Positions 29,401 through 35,400 of a DNA stretch of 64,000 nt are shown one piece after another. Under the pieces are notes generated by a model. That model was not told the DNA's origin. It made no database searches and saw only the letters and a list, made by a program, of their open reading frames with translations. The position numbers and the translations under genes were made by a program. The stretch's first letter is position 1. Each line of letters starts with the position of its first letter. This stretch comes from Catenovulum agarivorans YM01. GTDB taxonomy: Bacteria > Pseudomonadota > Gammaproteobacteria > Enterobacterales > Alteromonadaceae. The stretch is from positions 1 through 64,000 of the forward strand of contig NZ_JH767537.1 in NCBI RefSeq assembly GCF_000281085.1. Direction: 5' to 3'.

Positions 29401-30815
29401 TCTAAACCCGCATTTGCCACAGCAACAAAAGCATAAGTGCCAACAACTTTGACGTCTCTAGCTGTGCCACTGGTTGCTAATGTGCTGACAATTTCAGGGT
29501 TGGTTTTGTCGCTGGTATCTACTATGTGTAAACCAGCACTACCGGCCGCTATATAAACATAATCGCCTTGTACATCATTGTCATAAGCAGTGCCGCTAAA
29601 TGACAAAGTTGCTATGCCGGCTGGTTGAAAACTTTCAACCGTTACTGGCACTTCAACCGATAAATCAAACAAAGATACTGTCACAGTGGCATTGCCTTCC
29701 GCGCCACCAAATATTTGTCCGTCGGTAATACCAAAACTGACTGTGGCTAAGTCGCTCGATTGATAACTAGTGCCATTTGATTTGGCGGTAACGTCTAAAC
29801 TTGTGCCATCTAACACTGTGGCAGTTACAGTTAGTTGAGTGCTGACTTCGCTGTCGATACCATTAAAAGTCATAACAACATTGTTAGGCACAACACTAAT
29901 AGCAGTAATCGCATTTTGATAATCGGCTTCGCTGCTATCGGTTGGTGATGAGCCTAATGTCACTTCAACAAAATCAGATAAACCATCACCGTCTGAATCC
30001 GCTAATAATGCATTGGTAATAAAACCATCTTCACCTTCAATCAGCTCTTCACCATCGTCTATGCCATCACCATCTGTGTCGGCTAAATCAATGTCTGTGC
30101 CTGCTAGATATTCATCTAAAGCACTTAAACCATCGTTGTCTCTATCTTCAAATGCATCTGCCGGATCGTTCGGGTCTAATCCATTAGCGCTTTCGTAATC
30201 ATCAGGTAAACCGTCACCATCCTGATCACCTGTGAAACTGACTCGAACTAAACGTGTTGCCACTTGGCCATCTTTACTGGCAGTAATTAATGCGTTACCA
30301 CTACCAACTGCCGAAATTAAACCATTGGCATTAACACTCGCAACCGCAGAATTAGAACTGGTGTAATTGGTTCCAGAGGTGGCAGCGGTAACATTGTCGA
30401 GTAAACCGCCCGGATATTCGGCGGTAACATCTAATTGATAAGTTTGCCCAAGTGCGGTTAGGCTAATTTGAATTGTGGTTAAAAAACTTATGCGTACCGG
30501 CACTGGCTCTTGTTCAACGAATTGAATTTCGCCAACCCGAGTAATGCCATTGGTACGCAGGTTAAAATAACCTGATTGACCGGATAAAGTAGTGCCTTCT
30601 TCGCCAACACAAGTTGCCCTAGCTCTGACTGCACCTTGATTAGAAGGTACGTTTGGTAGTGACCAGCCACCATCTTCTGCCACCTGTATAGTGCGGTTTA
30701 AAATATTCACCACACAGTTTTCATCCAACTCTTCAGCTTTGGTGGCTGTCACCAAAGCACTACTTAAAAAGCAGGCTGTCAGCAGTATTCGTCCAGTCTG
30801 GATAAAGTTTTTCAT
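20484..30815 (-). CDS. Giant exported Ig-repeat protein (3443 aa)
   Basis: Signal peptide at the N-terminus (MKNFIQTGRILLTACFLSSALVTATKA). In order: a BIG2-like Ig domain (~100-190), thrombospondin-type-3 calcium repeats (~194-292), a second BIG2-like domain, LVIVD beta-propeller-like repeats (~390-610), an Ig domain, more calcium repeats (~780-856), then about 24 SbsA-type Ig-like (Big_5) domains to the end. Domains 2-24 repeat as a block of nine: A-I, A-I, A-E, with a period near 2.9 kb. The start at 30815 is preferred over 30866, which would overlap the upstream gene. No membrane anchor, LPXTG or type I secretion signal is seen at the C-terminus. Probably a cell-surface or adhesive filament; function unknown. 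Confidence 0.9.
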   Translation of the reverse strand: MKNFIQTGRILLTACFLSSALVTATKAEELDENCVVNILNRTIQVAEDGGWSLPNVPSNQGAVRARATCVGEEGTTLSGQSGYFNLRTNGITRVGEIQFVEQEPVPVRISFLTTIQISLTALGQTYQLDVTAEYPGGLLDNVTAATSGTNYTSSNSAVASVNANGLISAVGSGNALITASKDGQVATRLVRVSFTGDQDGDGLPDDYESANGLDPNDPADAFEDRDNDGLSALDEYLAGTDIDLADTDGDGIDDGEELIEGEDGFITNALLADSDGDGLSDFVEVTLGSSPTDSSEADYQNAITAISVVPNNVVMTFNGIDSEVSTQLTVTATVLDGTSLDVTAKSNGTSYQSSDLATVSFGITDGQIFGGAEGNATVTVSLFDLSVEVPVTVESFQPAGIATLSFSGTAYDNDVQGDYVYIAAGSAGLHIVDTSDKTNPEIVSTLATSGTARDVKVVGTYAFVAVANAGLDIINIADVSQPTLVSNIGSNGIAVDLAAQNSHIFVANESGGFEIFNVEDVSAPFSVAKLDNLGKIIGVDVSNDRAVVANSSAVIVLDISDLASPMRLGSINIGNIRAVVMDGDYAYVACYTCGYKVINLSDPMRPTIVGGDTRFYPSDVELTNGFAFFSDILFVNAVPFVNIADPENSIFQGVIDIRQFGDRDANSLSIDAGFVYSTATNRLYISQYRILNDNQGIAPSVEVISPPDGDVVVEGSRILVRAEATDDVAVATVQIRVNGTLVASDTTRPYEVPISVPAGITSMNILVEAVDFGNNVGDDLALLTVEPDEDGDGLGDNEEVFTWNTDPENPDSDGDGLIDGLEIELATDPLDTDSDDDERTDGDEVAAGTDPLNPDVTPPEVSSVDPADAATDICENSNISVIFNEAILRRSLTDLSIQLIAEDTTVLTGIQSLTTANTELIFNPTNLLADNSSYTIEVSGVRDEAGNPLAETFTSTFTTGNCVDEERPTLIDISPVNGSSNIPVNAVITAILSEPIDPVTVTEDTMYVVDQSSGQRIGGILDIAENNSAISFIPNVPLLVGRRHYVYLTSGIQDTFNNPFVGTSRWFDTSFDIDGSGPQVVATSMLDEATDIPVNVQPAVRFNEAVNALYLTQIQLLNSVGAEVAVSRSLSNDRRRVVLSPVQNLNANESYTLWIDGVQDLSGNLLANPIEINFMTSDVADTVTGSAIRWSIPNNSRDVARNPLLAVDFSEAIDPSSVNSSSFYLYDSSTNLSVAGQRILSEDGRRLTFVPNQPLRENHLFYLYVGYSPYLQDLAGNLIAQNNYHYFYTGRDLDNETLAVSASNLGMDNDQAPLNSRVVLYMDQIISDSCPIADAVQLVTGEEQIAVDTALANDRRTITITPQENLTALTEYTLTLDGLCDYAGNASETYQLSFTTQDVETTDTTGPALLDISPANATSDIDVTTQVVLTYDEPVDLRSAPPITGAGITVPGSYQVNGAVITFTPDILLPGSTRFTVELYYNVPDLAGNTRYGGTRYFDTQAVEDTQVPSVLAISPVDMSSDIHPAQNVVLSFDEPVNLNTLNANNLALFYNGSVLSSNIFRSADGRQVTLSASLPHSAIVSVVMTDGVQDLAGNAIVPFVSSFTTGVADTDNTRPRIIAQTPVNGSSGWTDINQVYFYTDEAVDESTLADAFNLAEDGVLAQVEIDVLGDGRTIRVTKDTDFNDNALIQLYWDSSVLDLSGNPLHAHNSYFNTSTTTDNLGIRPRVESYFPNNGSRGTPLNAIILTRFSEEMDLTSFTSESAILYNVTDNWSVMPRTITLDDTGRIAQVVADDGLVADNQYYLWFSTALLDTDGDNLQGNSATYFYTDADSIVDDAQPTVAAMSPPDGESNVGTNAWFATRFSEQINPITFAAEGAINVQFAENNQTVRYNMLQPLASESEITAMSPEMADLAGNMAVGSQTQFTTTTGPDFVQPSVTDVSVFNNQQDIALNSAFEWTFSEPIDPISVTSSGVYIYDNVDRVTIASSYELSADGKRLILMPDQALLAGRQYYIYAYYMRDLAGNNLGNHYRYFTTGFAEDVVAPEVVNASIIDGQTELPTNVRLNVRFNEMLNPLDLDGIVLTDSSGQVVPVHISLNRGRRLVSLVPRHLLAPMQDYLLTIEGVSDLSNNQQVETLMLNFTTGATVDLTAGSIVRWSIPNNTRGVALNPNLEVHFSEPVDKATIDTDTFYLYDNDARISVAGDWTLSEDGLTLNFVPDEALRPNHLHYFYVGYSPYLHDYAGNRVGQNNYHYFYTGDSADEAAPELEQISVVEGDTDVPVNGRVVIVLSERLSDTCQIAPAFSLTTGGEAIDIQVSMENDRRTLTIQGQQNLQAATEYQLAVNGICDYSGNELAQTLVNFTTLVSADADSSGPSLSTISPIHQATEVEVELTEIVMTFDEAIDARSRPPVTGGGITIPGQYTVEENVITFVPAITLAGNTRYTIELYYNVPDLAGNTRYLGTRYFNTQEAADSVAPTVSAISPAADSVDVNPAHSVVLSFSEPMLSSSINNQNIALYANGVVITPSVFRSADGRDVTVSASLPHASLVSVIVTENVQDLAGNAVAPFISSFTTGTVTNDVTRPTIVTQIPANGSSNWIGLEEITLYASEPLTLASIDAAIKVTDDGVLLPVDVALMGDGRTIRVTPTDGNFPDSSRISLYLDSSVVDTTGNALQTYSSYVNTSVATDGVGAQPTIVAYHPVNNTAGVPLNPILTAQFTEPLDSSTFGSETIILYDVTDNWTVLASSAELDATGTIIRVTPDAALVADNQYYVWYSNAIKDTDGDNLRTNYATYFNTAADAVADDRQPMISSLSPPDQQTGVGVNTLFAVRFDEPMNPLTFDYAGGVNISVQFSENNQVVIYRKLTPLPSEAEHTETFAGMLDMAENQVVEDSTTFTTLAGPDFVRPELVDVAYSNNQQDVATNPVVEWIFNEPIDPVSVTASGVYMYNNTTRETIASSSQLSADGMRLTTVPDEALDTASQYYVYAYYMRDLSGNTLGNHYRYFTTGAAADETAPTVVSTSVTDGQTGIPVNLRFNVRFSESLNPLVDNAVSLQTALGVDVPVNLSLSRGRTLLTIVPKQLLMADTDYSLTVTGLKDISGNTLATDLVVDFTTSDTGDFHTSGVAHWGIPNNNTQGVALNPLLQVHFAERVDKTTIDGNTFYLWDNTDRVTISSSWDLTADGLTLTLTPDDLLTAEHTYYLYVGYSPYLTDLSGNRIATNNYKYFVTGTDTEADETAPAVSRSNIATGETDMPINGQLVLEMSEPLSGACILANGIDLTLGGEDVATTLSLTNGRNILTVKAAAGFATESSYQLALTDICDYAGNKLTDYTLSFTTNANSSNDTGGPTLQTITPEHNSTGIAVGSNIVLDYDETLDLRAAPLLKQGGNLVAVSYTVNGSQITLDPDEDLQANTQYVVELYNYVPDLVGNTRNGGTRTFTTAE

Positions 30816-30843
30816 TAGCTGATACCGTAGTCTGTATTTTTGG

Positions 30844-31302
30844 TTACAACTCCAACCACTCTGCAATTTGTTGTTTAATTCCGATATTGCGTTTTACATT
30901 GCCAAAACAAATATCAGAATCGACTATTGCCTTACGTTGATCTTTCACTAGCAGATAAACAGCGCCACCTCGCGCATATCTGCCACCTTTGCCGTAAACC
31001 ATTTCTACTCCCCTGACATCCTTCAGAGAAAACCAATCTTCCGATTTAATCCATAAAAACCGCGTATGTAACACCACAGTTTTATTGTGTTTGTCGAACA
31101 TTGTTTTGCGGCTGCGCTGAATTGCCAAAACAACCAAACAAACACCATTAAAAATTAAATAATCTTCTAGCTTTAAATCTTTGTCGCCAAAAACTGCAGC
31201 CAGCCAAAACAGTGATAAAAAGCCGAAAACCAGCAAACTGATACATTTGGGAAATGCGCTAACCACAAGTCTGTCACTGTCTTGTTGTAGAATTCGTGCC
31301 AT
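30844..31302 (-). CDS. Membrane protein, PH-like, unknown function
   Basis: A 152-residue protein with two membrane segments (about 19-38 and 45-62) and a C-terminal soluble part that looks like a bacterial PH-like domain (TMFDKHNKTVVLHTRFLWIKSEDWFSLKDVRGVEM). No catalytic motif. It starts 1 base after the stop of the preceding secreted-protein gene and ends 28 bp before the giant Ig gene, so it is inside the operon. A role in assembly of the surface proteins is conceivable from position only. Confidence 0.7.
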   Translation of the reverse strand: MARILQQDSDRLVVSAFPKCISLLVFGFLSLFWLAAVFGDKDLKLEDYLIFNGVCLVVLAIQRSRKTMFDKHNKTVVLHTRFLWIKSEDWFSLKDVRGVEMVYGKGGRYARGGAVYLLVKDQRKAIVDSDICFGNVKRNIGIKQQIAEWLEL

Positions 31303-31303
31303 A

Positions 31304-31885
31304 TCAACCTGCCTGTGCCATATGTAGTTTTTCTTTACTCAATCTTTCTTTGAGCTTTTGAAAAAACACTGCATTCATATAAGCTTGGTCAATACGCCAG
31401 CGACCATTTTCTAGTTCAAAAGGTAACAAGTGATATTCGCTATCTATTTGCACACCTATCAAGACATACTGACCCATCAAGATAAAATCTTTCAGCTGTG
31501 CAACCGACTGTTTGGTAAAAGTGGCGCGCCAAAAATTGTAAACACGGCGGGCTTTTTTCAGCTCAACTTTCGCTTGCCAATCTTGTAAAGTGGCTTGATT
31601 CCAACTGGTTAACCACCAATCAAAATTATCTTTACGCAGAGCTGATAAAAATTGCACTAACTGACGATCAGCCCCCTCATTAACATCACGCATTTGTATA
31701 TCAAACTGAGTTAACACCACATCTTTGTACTGCATACGTTGATATTTGTAGTGTTCAACTAAAGTAAATGTGCGTTCACCTTCATCTTGAAAACGTGTTG
31801 CCACAGCGCCGACCAACATAGGCATAATGACTAACAAACAACAAAACAACTTGGCAGACTGCGTAATTAACTTATTCATATACAA
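31304..31885 (-). CDS. Secreted protein, WWLxxW paralogue 2
   Basis: A 193-residue protein with a signal peptide (LFCCLLVIMPMLVGAVA). It carries NFDWWLTSWNQ at about 90-100, a long helix pair, then LIGVQIDSEYHLLPFELENGRWRID. The layout mirrors that of the upstream gene (YQWWLDTW, then IIYNV...LPVVFSQREQQWLVS), so the two are distant paralogues. No family recognised. It overlaps the upstream gene by 14 bp and is followed after 1 base by the membrane protein gene. Confidence 0.75.
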   Translation of the reverse strand: MYMNKLITQSAKLFCCLLVIMPMLVGAVATRFQDEGERTFTLVEHYKYQRMQYKDVVLTQFDIQMRDVNEGADRQLVQFLSALRKDNFDWWLTSWNQATLQDWQAKVELKKARRVYNFWRATFTKQSVAQLKDFILMGQYVLIGVQIDSEYHLLPFELENGRWRIDQAYMNAVFFQKLKERLSKEKLHMAQAG

Positions 31886-32480
31886 TCACCTTTCTGTCTT
31901 CACCATTTATCCATGGGCTATAACGCAACAAAGGTTCGCGGCGTAAATCTAAACTGACTAACCACTGTTGTTCACGCTGGCTAAAAACCACAGGTAAATC
32001 TATCGGCCCGGGTTTGCCATTGGCTCCAGCAACGTTGTAAATAATGATGATGTGCTGGGGTAACACTATTTTTTGTTTAAAGGTGATTTTTCGCCCGACA
32101 AACTGTTTTTGCCAAGTATCCAACCAATAACTTTGGTTCAGGCCTTTGCTCGAAAAGTACTCGAGCGCTAAATGTTTAGAATCCATTTCCCAAGTATCTA
32201 ACCACCATTGATAATCAAGTGATGCAATCGCTGACATGCGCGAAATAAAAGCTTCTTCAGCTGAGGCCATAGACGAGTATTTACGTTGGACTAAACGCAC
32301 TTTTTCGTAACCTTTTTTGGGCTCATATAACTGATAGTGATAAACCTGTTCAACACTGATCACACCTTCTGTTGCTTCACCCACAGCAAAGGTGGGTGTC
32401 GCCCAAAAGTTGTTTTGTGCCACCAGCGAAAAACTAACTAACATCATCCATAAATAGGTTAAACCACAACAAACTTTCAC
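31872..32480 (-). CDS. Secreted protein, WWLxxW paralogue 1
   Basis: About 202 residues beginning with a GTG at 32480. AGGAGG lies 5 bases upstream and straddles the stop region of the preceding lipoprotein gene, which decides this start over a frame beginning at 32522. Signal peptide (LTYLWMMLVSFSLVAQ). Body with YQWWLDTWEM and a C-terminal beta-rich part. Paralogous to the next gene in the operon. Function unknown; no catalytic signature is visible. Confidence 0.75.
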   Translation of the reverse strand: MKVCCGLTYLWMMLVSFSLVAQNNFWATPTFAVGEATEGVISVEQVYHYQLYEPKKGYEKVRLVQRKYSSMASAEEAFISRMSAIASLDYQWWLDTWEMDSKHLALEYFSSKGLNQSYWLDTWQKQFVGRKITFKQKIVLPQHIIIIYNVAGANGKPGPIDLPVVFSQREQQWLVSLDLRREPLLRYSPWINGEDRKVIVYE

Positions 32481-32490
32481 TTCTGCCTCC

Positions 32491-35400
32491 TTAATCTGGC
32501 AATGGAATATCAATAGTGGCAATGCTGCCTGAGTTCACTAACTGAATACTTGTGCTACCGCCAGTTTCAACCCAAGAGCCTTCAGCGACTATAATGGTTG
32601 CTTCGGCCGACACACCATTGTGGCCTATGCCACCTGTGACTTTTTCACAGTTAACCCCAGCTTGAATATTGATGCCGGTTTTGAGTTTGCCTTCAATGCG
32701 AATAATGTCGCATGGGCGTTTGTCGTTAGGAGGTCCACATTCGGTTGGTGACGAAGCTGGATTTGGCACACTACCAAATGGGCCACCACCTACACCTAAA
32801 TCACCTTTCACTTCACCGCCCCAACAGTTGTCGCCCTGACATTCACGTTTAGTCCGGCTAATACTAAATTTGCCATCAAAACCCACTTCAAAACGAATGC
32901 CGTAGGCAATGCCGATTTCTCGGCCTAACACACTAAAGGTATAGTCACCCGACCAAGGAGGGATAGTCGGTGTCCATGCGTAACTCCAGCGCGGGAATAT
33001 CACTGTGCCTTCGTCTTTTTCTTCGCGGGTCATAGCGCCATTTTGTTGAGTACAACAGACCTCTTTAATACTGTTGCTTAACGACAGAGCTATTTCTGGG
33101 ATTTTTCGATCGGCACCTAAAAAGTCGAGCACTTTATTCACATCAGCAATAAAGTTTTTCACGCCATTAAAGGTGATAGAGGTACTACTAATTTCGTTGT
33201 CCGGTTTTTTCGTTTCTTTACCGTCTTGGCAAATAATACATTTATCTTCGTCTGGAACGTGGCCATCAGGTTTTGGTTCAGGGCCATCATCACCACATGT
33301 GGTACACAAACTTTCATCTGAATTATCCACCACTTGCATTGACGAGCCATTTTCACAAACAAAAGATTTACAGTCGCCAGTTTCATCATCCGGTGGCACA
33401 TCAGCATCGTCATTGACGTTCGTTAATGTGCCTTCTTGGCATTCTGGTTTTTTACAATCACCTTGTTGATCCATTCCTGCAAGCCTTGGATCACCTTCAG
33501 CTGGCACACAGTTACATTCGCCATCACAGTCCTGACAAATTGGACAATTGTGCGCACATGCTTGACCACCAGGTTGTGAACCACAATGCCAACCAGCTTT
33601 AATAACACCGACACCTCGGTTCGATACGACAACAGTGCCATCTTCACTGACAGTACCTAAACCAATAGCAACAAACTCTTCGAGATCATGGTCGAACGAA
33701 TACATTTCCACCTGCGCACCCGCTTCGTGAGCATCCACATTGGGTAAGGTTAATCTTGCAGGTGGATCAAATCTTGTACCTGTAGGTTGTATGGTCACAA
33801 TAAATTGTGGCTGCATACCATTAGGTGGAGCCATGGGCACAGTACCGGCATTTACCGGTGTGACAGAAACAAAACCTTGGCGACTTCCATCTGGGAAAGT
33901 GACTGAATCTTTTTTGATATCCAGTTTAAAACCAGGAAATTCATCTAGGGTTAAGGATACATCTTCAGCACCTGCATACACTGCGTTATCTGTGTTGAGT
34001 TTCACCATATAAATGGGCGCTGATAACGGATTAGCCACACCCGCTACTGTCACTAGGTTATAACCCAAAGATGGATATTCCCCTTCCACAGTTGTGGTCG
34101 AACCATCAGCGATTAAATGCACTGGGCCAACAGGCGCTTGGGTGATCACAAAACGACCATTTTCATTAGTGACAGCTTCACGTGTACTACCTTCAACCCG
34201 TATGGTCACATTGGGTATAGGTGTTTCTTGATTATCTAACACCACACCAGTAATAGTTGTTGCACCGGGATCGGCAGGTACAAATGCGGTCGCACTAAAA
34301 CCAGCAGTAATAGTTTGACCTTCTGGGGCATCAATTAAGGTGGCGGTTATGCGTTGTGCATCTATACCAGTTAATTGACCTAACTTATACGCAACCGATG
34401 CACGACCATCCGAATCTGTCGTGCGTTCAATTGAGGTTTGTTGATTGCTAGAAAATACTCCATCCCCTTTAGTTACCGCAAAACGCACACGCGAATTTGG
34501 CACTACATTAGCGCCGGCATCGGTCACCACTACCACCATAGCTTCAGGTAACACATTACCGACAGCACCACGTTGATTATTGCCAGAATTAACACTGAGT
34601 TTATTACCAATTTGTCCATTCGCCGAAGCACTAAAAGTTATAATACCTGTGTATCCAACCACAGCGGCAGTCACTTTATGATTGTTAACCCCAGTTCTTG
34701 CACCCAGTTTAAAGGTAGTTGAGGCGAAACCATTTTCATCTGTGTCGACCACAACTGCACGACCTTGGTTTTCAGTGCCAATAGCCACTGCACCTGAGCC
34801 TTGTGCGACCCTAAATACCACAGAGGCGTCTTGCACTGGATCGTCATTATCATCTAATACTTGTACTACCAGCGGATCATCCAACTGATTGTTGATGACT
34901 GCATCTTGACCATCACCACTTTCGAGTAGCACACGTTTGCCGAGTAAAATTTCATAAACAAGATTAATCTCTAGGCTATTGGTATTACCCACCTGATCTG
35001 AACCCCGCACTGTGATGGTATTATTCCCTTCTTGCAGAGTTACATTGGTCGCAGAATAACTACGGTTTTGAATATTAGCTTCGACGCCGTTTACCGTTAC
35101 ATTTGCTTGGCTGTCTTCAATGGTGCCGCGCACTATATCGTTAACTAACCCAGTAATAGTAACTGTGCTTGAATACACAGTTTGTTCATCTTGGTGAGAG
35201 TCTATGGTTAAGTAAGGTGGTGTTTTATCCAGCGAAACAGAGATAGTATCAGTTTGTATTTGTTGACCATCGACAGCTCTTGCTTCTATGGTGTTTAACC
35301 CTTCTTTTAATGCAACTTCACCGCTAAATACACCATTATCATTGGTAATAGTGACACCATTTAAGGTAATAGCTGCACCGGCTGACACACTACCAGTTAC

